Assembly (NCBI GenBank): GCA_963838205.1
Contig: CAWIQF010000020.1
Location: forward strand, 62,001-126,000
DNA: 64,000 bases
Reading direction: 5' to 3'
Origin: CAIVVT01 sp963838205
GTDB taxonomy: Bacteria; Acidobacteriota; Terriglobia; Bryobacterales; Bryobacteraceae
The notes below the pieces were generated by a model that was given only the letters and a program-made list of their open reading frames with translations, was not told the origin of the DNA and ran no database searches. Numbering within the stretch: the stretch's first letter is position 1; each line of letters begins with the position of its first letter. A program made the translations under genes and the position numbers. Positions 35,594 through 44,285 of this stretch are shown here, piece by piece.

Positions 35594-37225
35594 ATGAGCT
35601 GGAGTCGGACTGCGCGCGCGCTGGCGGTCTGCGCATTGATCTTGGCGCAGTGCCCGCTGTCCGCCGGCGAGCCGAGCGCCGCCGCGCTGGAGCGCAAGGC
35701 GCGCAAGCTGGCCCGGAAAGGCGACTACGCCGGCGCCTACCTGGCGGCCCAGCAGGCCGTGGCGCGCCGCCCCGACGACCCTGCGCTGCGGGCTCTTGCC
35801 GCCGCCTACCAGCGTCAGGGGCTGCAGGCCTTGCAGGCGTACAAGTCTTTGAAACCGGCCGCCGAGCCCGAGAAGCCTCCGCGTTTGCCCGAAGCCACCA
35901 TCGCCGATCTGCGCCAGCTCGAGCCGCCGCCAAGGCTCCAACCACAGGAACTGAGGCGCAGTTTCAACTTGAGCGCGAATCCGCGGGACCTGATCGCGAA
36001 AGTCACCGAAGCCTATGGCATCCGCGCGGTGTTCGACTCGGACTTCCCGCCGTCGGAGCCGCCGCGCCGGCTGCACATCGACAATGCTTCCTGGTCCGAA
36101 GCCATTTACGCCCTGCAACTGGTGAGCAATGCGTTCTACGTCCCGCTGAACACGCGCCTGGCCTTGTTTGCCAAGGAGACGGCGGTCAAGCGCGGCGAGG
36201 TGGAACCGAACGTCACCGTCTCCATCCCCTTCCCCGATACGATGAGCGCTCAGGACCTGCAGGATGTCGCCAACGCCGTGCGGCAGGTGTTCGGGCTGAC
36301 CAAAGTGGCGATCGATTCTACCCACCAGGCCATGGTTCTGCGCGACCGGCTGAGCCGCGTGCGCCCGGCGATGGAGATCGCGCGGCAGTTGATGAACGCT
36401 CCGTCGGAGGTCTACATCGAGGTGGAACTGGTGAGCGTGGACCGGCAGTCGGACCTCGGCCGCGGTCTGCAACTCCCCACCAACTTCCCGATCGTGGACT
36501 TTGGCTCGAAGGCCGGCCCGTTTCAAACGGTTCCCTCGATTCCCACCGGCTTCACGAATTTCGGGACCTTCGGCGGCGGTACAACGTACATGGGGGTCGG
36601 TTTGTCGAATGCGCAGATCCTGGCGTCGCTTACCGCCGCCTCGGCGAAAAGCATCACCCGGCTCTCGCTGCGCAGCGTGAGCGGGCAGCCGGCCACGATG
36701 CACGTCGGAGAGAAGTACCCGATCATTCAACAGAGCTACGTCCTGCCGCAGAACGCCCCTAGCGGGACCACCGCGCCACCGCCAAGCATCAGCTTCGAGG
36801 ACCTGGGAGTGCTCGTCAAAATCACGCCACATGTCCACGACGCGGCGTCGCTGACGCTGGAATTCGACGCCGAGTATACGCAACTGACCGGCAACACCTC
36901 CGACGGCCTGCCAATCATAACCAGCCGCAAATTCACCATGCCCATCCGCATGAACTTCGGCCAGTCGGTCGTGATCGCCGGACTCGTCCAGAACAATGTC
37001 TCGACGTCCAACACGGGCCTGCCGCTGCTGGCCTGGATCCCCTGGCTGCACTCTGAAACCCAAAACCGCGACACCAGCGAAATCCTTCTGGTCCTCAGCC
37101 CGACTCTGTTGAGCCAGCCGCCCGGCGAGTTCCCTGGGCGCGTGGTCTGGACCGGCACCGAGGTCCGCGCATTGCCCCTCGACTTCTGGGACCGGGCCGC
37201 GGCTCATGCGCCGGGCTTACCATAA
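35594..37225 (+). CDS. Secretin-type outer-membrane protein with N-terminal TPR-like region
   Basis: 543 residues. A signal peptide (MSWSRTARALAVCALILAQC) is followed by a TPR-like helical region (~30-85) and N-domains. The secretin core runs from about 260 to 520: VYIEVELVSVDRQS, SFEDLGVLVKITPHVHD, and VIAGLVQNNVSTSNTGLPLLAWIPWL, then EILLVLSPTLL. It should form a gated ring in the outer membrane for type II secretion or type IV pili. No other secretion or pilus gene is adjacent, so it is an orphan or paralog of the main secretin. The frame continues 20 bases past the following gene's possible upstream ATG. Confidence 0.83.
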   Translation: MSWSRTARALAVCALILAQCPLSAGEPSAAALERKARKLARKGDYAGAYLAAQQAVARRPDDPALRALAAAYQRQGLQALQAYKSLKPAAEPEKPPRLPEATIADLRQLEPPPRLQPQELRRSFNLSANPRDLIAKVTEAYGIRAVFDSDFPPSEPPRRLHIDNASWSEAIYALQLVSNAFYVPLNTRLALFAKETAVKRGEVEPNVTVSIPFPDTMSAQDLQDVANAVRQVFGLTKVAIDSTHQAMVLRDRLSRVRPAMEIARQLMNAPSEVYIEVELVSVDRQSDLGRGLQLPTNFPIVDFGSKAGPFQTVPSIPTGFTNFGTFGGGTTYMGVGLSNAQILASLTAASAKSITRLSLRSVSGQPATMHVGEKYPIIQQSYVLPQNAPSGTTAPPPSISFEDLGVLVKITPHVHDAASLTLEFDAEYTQLTGNTSDGLPIITSRKFTMPIRMNFGQSVVIAGLVQNNVSTSNTGLPLLAWIPWLHSETQNRDTSEILLVLSPTLLSQPPGEFPGRVVWTGTEVRALPLDFWDRAAAHAPGLP

Positions 37226-37247
37226 AGGCTTAGGGTTTCTCTTTTCC

Positions 37248-38303
37248 ATGTCGAAAATGCTTGAAGAGATCCGGCAGCAGCCGGATGCGCTGGATCGGAC
37301 GCTGCGCGCTGAATTGCGCGGCTTTGACAGTCTGCGGAAGCGCTTTCAGTCGAAGCCGCCGCGACTGGTGGTGCTCGCCGCCCGCGGCACCTCGGACAAC
37401 GCCGCGCGTTTCGGCCGCTACCTCATTGAAATCACCACGGGCATCCCCGTTTCGCTGGCCGCGCTGTCGGTCTGCACGCTGTATCAGCGCGACCTGAAGC
37501 TCGACGACGCGCTGCTGGTCGCCATCTCCCAATCCGGGGAATCCACCGACACCAACGTCTTTCTCGAACACGGACGCCAGCGCGGGGCCTTCACCATCGG
37601 AATCACGAACGAGAGCGCCAGCACGATGGCCCGGCTCACCGACCACGTCATTCTGGTCCACGCCGGCCGGGAAAAGAGCGTAGCCGCCACGAAAACCTTT
37701 ACCGGCCAGTTGTTGTCGATGTACCTGCTGGCCTGGGCGCTCGGCGCTCCCCTGGAGACCGACGACCTGCTGAGAATGCCGGGGTGGGTCGATGCGGCGC
37801 TGCGCCTGGAGGCCACCATCCGCACGCGCGCCGAGCGTTTCCGGTTCATGGATCATGCCGTCGTCATCGGCCGCGGCCTGAACTATGCCAACGCCTACGA
37901 ATGGGCGCTCAAGCTGATGGAGACCTGCTATATCGTCGCCGAACGCTTCTCACAGGCCGACATTCTCCACGGCCCTATCGCCATGGTCGGCGCCGCGTTT
38001 CCGACTTTCCTGCTCTGCCCTCCCGGCGTCACCTGGCCGGGGATGAAGGAACTGACTGCCCGCCTCGCCGGCCTGAAAGCCGAGCGCGTCACCATCACCG
38101 ACCGCTCCAACGAGGAGGCGCGATCTCCATCCGCGCTCATCGTGCCCGCCCGCCTCGCCCATTCGGGCCCTCTGCCGGTGGACGTCTTTACGCCCATCCC
38201 ATATATCGTCCCGGCTCAACTGTTCGCCGCGACGCTGGCCGAGGTCAAAGGCTTCGATCCCGACCGGCCGCGCGGGCTGAGCAAAGTGACGCGCACGCTA
38301 TAG
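37248..38303 (+). CDS. SIS-domain aminosugar isomerase/deaminase-like protein
   Basis: 351 residues with two SIS domains as in the isomerase half of GlmS. VLAARGTSDNAA (~45-56) and SQSGESTDTN (~100-109) are the phosphosugar-binding loops of the first domain; the second begins around VIGRGLNYANAYEWALKLMET. There is no glutaminase domain, so it probably deaminates or isomerises an amino-sugar phosphate using free ammonia or none. ATG 37248 is chosen over 37206, which would overlap the secretin gene; no kinase or transporter of amino sugars is adjacent. Confidence 0.85.
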   Translation: MSKMLEEIRQQPDALDRTLRAELRGFDSLRKRFQSKPPRLVVLAARGTSDNAARFGRYLIEITTGIPVSLAALSVCTLYQRDLKLDDALLVAISQSGESTDTNVFLEHGRQRGAFTIGITNESASTMARLTDHVILVHAGREKSVAATKTFTGQLLSMYLLAWALGAPLETDDLLRMPGWVDAALRLEATIRTRAERFRFMDHAVVIGRGLNYANAYEWALKLMETCYIVAERFSQADILHGPIAMVGAAFPTFLLCPPGVTWPGMKELTARLAGLKAERVTITDRSNEEARSPSALIVPARLAHSGPLPVDVFTPIPYIVPAQLFAATLAEVKGFDPDRPRGLSKVTRTL

Positions 38304-38377
38304 CGCGGCCTGCGGGCCCGCAGGACGGAATCGCTTGGCGCGCTCCTTGGGGAGCGATCCTCCGCGGCCGCCGTTGC

Positions 38378-38406
38378 TTGACAAGTGTCAATTGACGTTT
38401 TACACT
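38378..38406 (+). promoter_or_regulatory. Promoter with overlapping palindromic operator for higBA
   Basis: A consensus -35 TTGACA (38378-38383) and a -10 TACACT (38401-38406) are separated by 17 bp. The -35 box is one arm of a perfect inverted repeat (TTGACA-AG-TGTCAA, 38378-38391), which overlaps a perfect 10-bp palindrome GTCAATTGAC (38387-38396). Toxin-antitoxin complexes of this family bind such palindromes to repress their own operon. The predicted transcript start lies only a few bases before the toxin GTG at 38415. Confidence 0.75.
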
Positions 38407-38414
38407 CGAAGCGG

Positions 38415-38693
38415 GTGATCGGGAGTTTCAACCATAAGGGTTTGCGAATCCTGTTTGAAGAGGATGACCGGCGCAAGCTCAAGGCCGATCTCGTGGACCG
38501 GTTGCGTCTGATCCTCTCGGCGCTCGATCAGGCGGGCGACGTGCGGGACATGGGCCAACCTACATTCCGCCTTCACCCGCTGAAAGGCAACCGTGAAGGC
38601 GTCTGGGCCGTCACCGTGAGGGCCAATTGGCGCGTGACGTTTCGATTCAAGGATGGGGACGCCTACGACGTGGACCTGGAAGACTACCACTAA
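38415..38693 (+). CDS. higB: HigB/RelE-type mRNA interferase toxin
   Basis: 92 residues. GTG 38415 starts the normal HigB N-terminus (IGSFNHKGLRILFEEDD). HPLKGNREGVWAVTV and NWRVTFRFKDGDAYDVDLEDYH are the closing motifs of the HigB branch, which cuts mRNA on the ribosome. The gene order toxin then antitoxin is the higBA order. A longer frame from 38385 would lie inside the promoter. The antitoxin frame begins 15 bases later. The toxin frame itself is undamaged. Confidence 0.92.
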   Translation: MIGSFNHKGLRILFEEDDRRKLKADLVDRLRLILSALDQAGDVRDMGQPTFRLHPLKGNREGVWAVTVRANWRVTFRFKDGDAYDVDLEDYH

Positions 38694-38708
38694 GGGAGAA
38701 GCGAATTC

Positions 38709-39003
38709 ATGCCGATGAAGAATCCCGTTCACCCCGGCGCGCTGGCCAAGGCAAATCTCGAAGAGTTGGGGCTCAGCGTGGCCACCGCCGCGAAAGCCAT
38801 GAAGGTGACGCGCCAGCAGGCTCTACAATGTGCTTCAGGCCAGAAGCGCTGTCAGCCCGGTGATGGCGCTGCGCTTCGAAAAGGCGTTCGGCGGCGGCGC
38901 CGACATGTGGCTGCGGATGCAGGCCGCCTTTGACCTCGCGCAGGCGCGCAAGCGTCGACCCAACATGGACGTCCCTCGCCTGGCCGAACTGGCAGCTCTG
39001 TAA
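38709..39003 (+). pseudogene. higA: HigA antitoxin with a single-base frameshift
   Basis: The first frame from ATG 38709 gives MPMKNPVHPGALAKANL and an HTH start (SVATAAKAMKVTRQQ). After an extra G near 38819-38820 the second frame continues LYNVLQARSAVSPVMALRF, GGGADMWLRMQAAFDLAQA and ends at TAA 39001-39003. Together they make a full 97-residue XRE-family antitoxin. With an intact toxin, a truly dead antitoxin would be costly, so a base-calling error is a serious alternative. Confidence 0.85.
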
Positions 39004-39094
39004 TGGGCGTCAAGCGGGCGATCCCGAGACGGACTCTTCTTAGAACTACCAACGCTCCAGCATGGTGTTCTACAATTCGGGCTGGTGAGACTGC

Positions 39095-39436
39095 TTGAAC
39101 GAGTCTGCGCTTTGGTACTACGGCCGCTCGCCGGCCCGAAATCTGGTCGCGGGGGAACTTTGTTCGATCAAGTCCGGGGATCACTTCCCGGTAGCGAAAA
39201 TCCTCGCCACCGGCCCCGGCATTGTCCACGTTAGGCTTTACAGGGAGAAGTTCCGCGAGCGGCCCCGGTCCGTCGCGACTGACGCACTTTCGTTGGGCGC
39301 TATTGATGATCCAGATGGGTTCGGCGTTGGCCATCTTTCCCTCTCGCGAGGGTCATTCGGTTCGTGGCTCCCCGTTCTCTCCCAAACAAATCCGGTTACG
39401 GACGACGAATTCATCTGGGTTGCGGAGTGGGAGTAG
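39095..39436 (+). CDS. Conserved-looking small protein of unknown function
   Basis: 113 residues from TTG 39095. There is no signal peptide or membrane segment. Patches such as KILATGPGIVHVRLYREKF and LSLGAIDDPDGFGVGHLSLS look like a compact alpha/beta domain that I recall from small stand-alone proteins in Acidobacteriota and Planctomycetes, function unknown. It sits 91 bases after higA in a stretch less GC-rich than average and may belong to the same acquired segment. Confidence 0.6.
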   Translation: MNESALWYYGRSPARNLVAGELCSIKSGDHFPVAKILATGPGIVHVRLYREKFRERPRSVATDALSLGAIDDPDGFGVGHLSLSRGSFGSWLPVLSQTNPVTDDEFIWVAEWE

Positions 39437-39544
39437 TCAGGCGGTGGTGTCTGGGGCTGAATTCAAGAAAACAGCTACGCCCCGATCTCGCGTCGCAAGA
39501 GAGACCCTTTTCGCGATAGGATACAGATTCTCCGGCGGCTGCCT

Positions 39545-41203
39545 ATGACGCTAACTCTCACCCCACTCGACTACTCGATTCTGCTCATCTACTTCCTTTT
39601 TGTCCTGGGCATTGGATGGTTCCTGCGCAAGAGCGTCAGCTCGAGTTCGGACTTCCTCACCTCGGGCCACTCGCTCCCCCTGTGGATCACCAGCCTGGCA
39701 TTCCTCGCCGCCAACATGGGCGCGCTGGAAATGATCGGCATGTGCGGCTCCGGCGCCAAGTACGGCATGATGACGTCCCACTTCTACTGGGTAGGCGCGA
39801 TCCCGGCGATGATCTTCGTCGGCGTCTTCATGATGCCCTTTTACTACGGCAGCAAGGCGCGCTCGGTGCCCGAGTACCTGAAGCTGCGCTTCGACGAAAA
39901 GACGCGCGGGTTCAACGCCATCACCTTCGCCGTGATGACCATCCTCAGCTCCGGCATTTCGATGTACGCGCTCGGCATTCTGCTGCAGGGCATCTTCGGC
40001 TGGAGCTTCACGGTCTCCGTGGTCGCCTCGGCCGCGATCGTGCTCGCCTATACCTACCTCGGCGGGCTCAGCAGCGCGATCTATAACGAGGTGCTGCAGT
40101 TTTTCCTCATCGTCGTCGGCTTCTCGCCGCTAACGATTCTGGCTGTCCAGAAAGCCGGCGGCTGGGGCGGCATCAGCAAGACGCTCGGCCCCGTGATGAC
40201 CCAGAGCTGGCGTCATATGGCGCATGCCAAGGATAACCCCATGGGGGTCGAGGTCTTCGGCCTGTTTATGGGTCTCGGCTTCGTGCTCAGCTTCGGCTAC
40301 TGGTGCACCAACTACCTCGTCGTCCAGCGCGCCATGGCCGCGCGCAATATGACCGATGCGCGCAACACGCCCGTGGTCGGCGCGTTCCCCAAAATGCTGA
40401 TCCCCTTCGTCGTCATCGTGCCCGGCATCGCCGCCATGGCGCTCGCGCAGATGCACCTGGGATATGACATCCCGCTCAAGCCCGACGGCATCACGCGGGA
40501 CTACGACAAGGTTCTGTTCAGCCTGATGCGCCAGTTCTACTCGCCGGGCATGCTCGGCGTCGGCCTCACCGCGTTGATCGCGTCGTTCATGTCCGGCATG
40601 GCCGGCAACGTGACGGCCTTCAATACGGTTTGGACCTACGACATTTACCAGAGCTACATCCGCAAGCACGCGCCTGATTCGCACTACCTTTGGGTCGGCC
40701 GCATGGCCACCATTTTCGGCGTCACGCTCTCCATCGGCGCCGCCTTCCTGGCGACTCAGTTCAACAACCTGATGGACTTCCTGCAACTCATCTTTGGCTT
40801 CGTCAATGCGCCGCTGTTCGCCACCTTCCTGCTGGGCATGTTCTGGAAGCGGGCCACCGCCCACGGCGCTTTCTCCGGGCTGGTCTCCGGCACCACGGCG
40901 GCGTTCCTCACGTACGGGCTGACTGTGGCCGAGCACAAGGGCGGTTTCTTCGGCGCTCTGCACGAGTTTCCCTCCTCGATGGCGCAGAATTTCTGGGTGG
41001 CCATCGCCGCCTTCGTCACGTGCCTCGTGGTCACACTTGTGGTCAGCCTCTGCACTGCGCCGCGGCCCGTGGCAGAACTGGCCGGACTGGTCTACGGCGT
41101 AACCAAGGTCGAAGTGGAAAAAGCAGTGTGGTACCGGCGTCCGCCGGTGCTGGCCGTGATCGCCGGCGTGGCGTGCCTGCTGCTGAACCTGGTGTTCTTC
41201 TGA
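39545..41203 (+). CDS. Sodium/solute symporter (SSS family), probably sugar uptake
   Basis: 552 residues, 13-14 membrane helices, normal for SSS transporters. LDYSILLIYFLFVLGIGW, SVPEYLKLRFDEKTRGFNA and AYTYLGGLSSAIYNEVLQFF are family marks, the last being the region of sodium-coupled sugar carriers of the SglT type. The galactokinase gene follows with a small gene between, so galactose is the likely substrate; that is inference from context. The upstream 108-base gap holds no recognised operator. Confidence 0.88.
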   Translation: MTLTLTPLDYSILLIYFLFVLGIGWFLRKSVSSSSDFLTSGHSLPLWITSLAFLAANMGALEMIGMCGSGAKYGMMTSHFYWVGAIPAMIFVGVFMMPFYYGSKARSVPEYLKLRFDEKTRGFNAITFAVMTILSSGISMYALGILLQGIFGWSFTVSVVASAAIVLAYTYLGGLSSAIYNEVLQFFLIVVGFSPLTILAVQKAGGWGGISKTLGPVMTQSWRHMAHAKDNPMGVEVFGLFMGLGFVLSFGYWCTNYLVVQRAMAARNMTDARNTPVVGAFPKMLIPFVVIVPGIAAMALAQMHLGYDIPLKPDGITRDYDKVLFSLMRQFYSPGMLGVGLTALIASFMSGMAGNVTAFNTVWTYDIYQSYIRKHAPDSHYLWVGRMATIFGVTLSIGAAFLATQFNNLMDFLQLIFGFVNAPLFATFLLGMFWKRATAHGAFSGLVSGTTAAFLTYGLTVAEHKGGFFGALHEFPSSMAQNFWVAIAAFVTCLVVTLVVSLCTAPRPVAELAGLVYGVTKVEVEKAVWYRRPPVLAVIAGVACLLLNLVFF

Positions 41204-41234
41204 GGCGCGTGGAGAATGGATCTGGGAGGCACCT

Positions 41235-41420
41235 ATGCTTGATCTGAGAAAACCTGCGGGACTTTACTTCATGCTGCTGGGCCTGCTGCTGCTGGGCGCC
41301 GGCCTGCTGCATCCCGGCTACTCGGCGCCGCTGCTGACCGTCAATTTGAACCTGGAGTTCGGCGTCTTCTGCATCTGCTTTGGAGGTGTGTTCCTATGGC
41401 TCTCCCGGAAAAAGGCGTAA
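41235..41420 (+). CDS. Small two-helix membrane protein between symporter and galK
   Basis: 61 residues with two hydrophobic segments (YFMLLGLLLLGAGLL and FGVFCICFGGVFLWL) and a basic SRKKA tail. Its end overlaps the galK start (41396) by 25 bases, and GGAGGTG just before 41396 serves galK. Its place suggests an accessory to the symporter or only a coupling ORF; nothing more can be said. Confidence 0.6.
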   Translation: MLDLRKPAGLYFMLLGLLLLGAGLLHPGYSAPLLTVNLNLEFGVFCICFGGVFLWLSRKKA

Positions 41421-42505
41421 AGACCTACCACGCCCCCGGCCGCGTCAACCTCATTGGAGAGCACACGGACTATAACGGCGGCTTCGTCCTGCCCGCGGCC
41501 ATCGGCCTCGGTTGTACCATCCGCGTCAGCCCGCTCTCCGGCGACAAGCTGGTGATCCGCTCGCAGCAGATGCCGGATACGTTCGAAGTGGAAATCGCCT
41601 CGCTGCCACGGGTGGAGCCGAGCCAGCATTGGAGCGACTACGTGATCGGCGTGGCCAAGGAGATCGTCGCGCTCGGCTTGCCCATCGCTCCAGCCGAGCT
41701 GGCAATCGACGCCACCGTGCCCACAGGCAGCGGCTTGAGTTCCTCGGCCGCGTTAGAAGTCGCCACCGCCTTCGCCCTTCTGGCCGGCCGGCCGCTCGAC
41801 AAACTCCTGATCGCCCGCCTGTGCCAGCGCGCCGAGCGCAACTTCGTCGGCATGCCCTGCGGCATCATGGACCAGTACACGGCAGTGTTCGGCGAGGCCC
41901 ACCACGCCATTCTGCTCGACTGCCGCGCGCTGACGCACCAGCTCGTGCCGATCCCCGACGGCGTCGAGATCGTCGCCGTCAACTCGATGGTCAAGCACGA
42001 GCTCGGCTCCTCGGCCTACCGCCAGCGCGTCGCCGAATGCACTACCGCCCGATCCTACTTCCCGGGCAAGCAGTCCTTGCGCGACGTCACCCTCGCCGAA
42101 TTGGAACGCGCCGCGGCGCAGATGCCCGAAGTGCCGCTGGCCCGCGCCCGCCACGTGATCCTCGAGTGCTGGCGCGTGCAACAGTTCTACGCCGCCGCGC
42201 AAGCCGGCGATCTCGAACGCCTCGGCCAACTCTTCGTCGAGTCGCACCGCTCGCTGCAGCACGATTACCAGGTGAGCTGTGAGGAGCTCGACTATCTGGT
42301 CGATACGGCCCTCACCATCCCCGGCGTCTATGGCGCCCGCATGACTGGCGGCGGCTTCGGTGGCTGCACGGTGAACCTCGTCCAACCGGCTGGCCTGGAG
42401 CGTTTTGAAAACGTGATCGCGGCCCGCTACCACGACCGCTTCCATCTCCATCCCACCGTCATCCGCTGCGTGCCCTCCGCCGGCGCCGGTCCGGTGGCTG
42501 AATAA
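41396..42505 (+). CDS. galK: Galactokinase
   Basis: 369 residues, GHMP kinase fold. It phosphorylates galactose at C1 in the Leloir pathway. The galactose signature GRVNLIGEHTDYNGGFVLP, the P-loop-like PTGSGLSSSAA, CGIMDQ with the catalytic Asp, and GGGFGGCTV are all present. ATG 41396 follows GGAGG. The partner genes galT and galE are not in the window. A good terminator follows. Confidence 0.95.
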   Translation: MALPEKGVKTYHAPGRVNLIGEHTDYNGGFVLPAAIGLGCTIRVSPLSGDKLVIRSQQMPDTFEVEIASLPRVEPSQHWSDYVIGVAKEIVALGLPIAPAELAIDATVPTGSGLSSSAALEVATAFALLAGRPLDKLLIARLCQRAERNFVGMPCGIMDQYTAVFGEAHHAILLDCRALTHQLVPIPDGVEIVAVNSMVKHELGSSAYRQRVAECTTARSYFPGKQSLRDVTLAELERAAAQMPEVPLARARHVILECWRVQQFYAAAQAGDLERLGQLFVESHRSLQHDYQVSCEELDYLVDTALTIPGVYGARMTGGGFGGCTVNLVQPAGLERFENVIAARYHDRFHLHPTVIRCVPSAGAGPVAE

Positions 42506-42533
42506 CAACGCGCCGCCGCACCGAAACGACAAC

Positions 42534-42571
42534 GGCCCCGCACCGCTCGACGCGGCCGGGGCCTTTTCTTT
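42534..42571 (+). terminator. Rho-independent terminator after galK
   Basis: GGCCCCG (42534-42540) pairs with CGGGGCC (42557-42563), with a loop of 16 nt that can fold further, and TTTTCTTT follows. It ends the symporter-galK transcript before the convergent DUF4097 gene. Confidence 0.78.
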
Positions 42572-42597
42572 CAGGGCCGGTTCAGAGCCCTGAACAA

Positions 42598-44067
42598 TCA
42601 GTTGACGACTTTCTCCGGCACCGCTGGAGGGGCTTTCGGCGCCTTCGGTGCTTTGGGCGCCTTGGCCGGCGCGATAGGAGCAGCCGGAGCCGCCTCCACC
42701 GCCGCAGCACCCGCCACGGACCTCCGCACCGTTATGTCGCCGTGCTCGGTCGCGACCTTGACCTCGGTGGATCCGCCCAGCGCACCCGTCAACTTCGCTG
42801 TCCGGTCGTTCCCTTCCTGCTTGAGCCGGTCGTCTGCGAAGTCGTTGGTGATGCCGCCGTGATTGGTCGACGCGTTCAGCGTGCACTTCGGTCCTGCCGG
42901 CAGCGCCAGTTCAATGTCGCCCGAACGCGTATGCACGTCGATGCGCGGTACCGGCAGCTTCGTCTGGTTCACTTCCACATCGCCGTTCTGGCCGTCGATG
43001 GTCAGCGAGTCGCTGATGTCGGTCAGCCGGATGTCCTTGGTCTGCGTCTTCAGAAACACCGGGCCGGCCAGGTTCGTCCCGGTCAGCGTCGACAGCCCCA
43101 GCGTCATCTCGCCGGGCACCTTCTCCATGCGAATCTCGGTAACGTTGCTCATGAAGCGCACCGGCTTGGCGATCTTGCGCAGCGTCGTTTCGCCCGAGTA
43201 GCTCCCGTTGATGGTCACCTGGCCCTGGACGTCTTCGAGTTCGATATCGCGCCCCCGGCCTTTCACTTCAACGTCGCCCTGAATGCCCGTCGCCCGGATA
43301 ATGTCGCTCTTGCGCGTATCGATCCTCAGCCGGCCGGCCAGGTTCTGGGCGCGCACGCCGGCATTGTCGCTGTTCACGCTCACTTCCCCGTTGACGTCGC
43401 TGATGTCGAAGTCGCCGTATTGCCCGCGCAGTTCCAATGAGGCGCCCTTAGGCACGCTTACTTCCAGATCTGTGGAAACGCGCGTCCGGTCCGCGACACC
43501 GCCCGTCTTCGCGGTGATCGTGACCGTCTCGCCGTTCTTCTGCACGCTAAGCTGGCTCTGGTTGTTCGCCTGGTCCGCGGTCGCCCGATCCATGGCCCGC
43601 ACGCTCTTGCGCCCGCCCACCTTTACATCGGTTGCGTCCACTCCGGTCACCCGCACGTTGCCCCGGGCCATGTCCAACACCACTCGCGGCGTCTTGCCGG
43701 TCTCGATATTGCTCGCTGGGACGTCATAGTCGTGGCTCTCGCCGAACATCTCATCCATGCCGAAATGCATCGGCCCGAAATGGTCCCTGACCAGCCGCTC
43801 CGTGCCCCACACCGCCGAGCCGATCAGCACGAGTACCAGGATCAGCACCCATTCGCCCCCGGTCACGCCGCGTTGCGGCATATCCTTCGCGGCAAAATGC
43901 CAATAGCCGATTTCCACCAGCCGCACTCCGCCCCACACGATCAGCAAGACGGGCCAGTACGTTTCGAGCCAATCCATCAGCGGCACGTCCGGCCGGATGT
44001 TGCGCATCAGGAACACGGCGCCAATGAAAATCAGAATCATCGGCCCAATGAACGATCCGCGTCTCAT
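42598..44067 (-). CDS. Membrane protein with DUF4097 beta-helix repeats
   Basis: 489 residues. Two or three N-terminal membrane helices (SFIGPMILIFIGAVFLM; TYWPVLLIVWGGVRL; WVLILVLVLIGSAVWG) are of the LiaF/DUF5668 type. From ~130 to 440 follows a beta-solenoid-like run of DUF4097 repeats (VSVNSDNAGVRAQNL, IELEDVQGQVTING, GDVEVNQT). The C-terminus is an Ala/Pro/Lys tail. ATG 44067 has GGGAGGG 8 bases upstream; the stop of the preceding gene overlaps by 4 bases. It is the last gene of the sigma-factor operon and a likely envelope-stress target or sensor. Confidence 0.78.
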   Translation of the reverse strand: MRRGSFIGPMILIFIGAVFLMRNIRPDVPLMDWLETYWPVLLIVWGGVRLVEIGYWHFAAKDMPQRGVTGGEWVLILVLVLIGSAVWGTERLVRDHFGPMHFGMDEMFGESHDYDVPASNIETGKTPRVVLDMARGNVRVTGVDATDVKVGGRKSVRAMDRATADQANNQSQLSVQKNGETVTITAKTGGVADRTRVSTDLEVSVPKGASLELRGQYGDFDISDVNGEVSVNSDNAGVRAQNLAGRLRIDTRKSDIIRATGIQGDVEVKGRGRDIELEDVQGQVTINGSYSGETTLRKIAKPVRFMSNVTEIRMEKVPGEMTLGLSTLTGTNLAGPVFLKTQTKDIRLTDISDSLTIDGQNGDVEVNQTKLPVPRIDVHTRSGDIELALPAGPKCTLNASTNHGGITNDFADDRLKQEGNDRTAKLTGALGGSTEVKVATEHGDITVRRSVAGAAAVEAAPAAPIAPAKAPKAPKAPKAPPAVPEKVVN

Positions 44068-44285
44068 AACCACGACCCTCCCGCCTGCGGACCCTGCGTC
44101 CGGTTGTCACCCGCGTGCAGAGCTGCGCGTTCGCCCAGCTTCAGAGCGCCGAGCAGGATCACCAGAATGGGCCAGCTCTGGCTGAAGCCGAAATACGTGA
44201 ACCTGTCCAGCAGCAGCAGCGTGCCCAGCGTGATCAACAGCAGCGGACCGCGCACGGCCCGCACCAGCATGTAGGTCCGGTTCAC
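44064..44285 (-). CDS. Small LiaF/DUF5668-type membrane protein
   Basis: 73 residues with two hydrophobic helices (GPLLLITLGTLLLLDRF and SWPILVILLGALKLG), the DUF5668 pattern also found at the start of the next gene. It overlaps both neighbours by 4 bases, so translation is coupled. It is probably a fixed part of the sigma/anti-sigma membrane module. Confidence 0.75.
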   Translation of the reverse strand: MNRTYMLVRAVRGPLLLITLGTLLLLDRFTYFGFSQSWPILVILLGALKLGERAALHAGDNRTQGPQAGGSWL

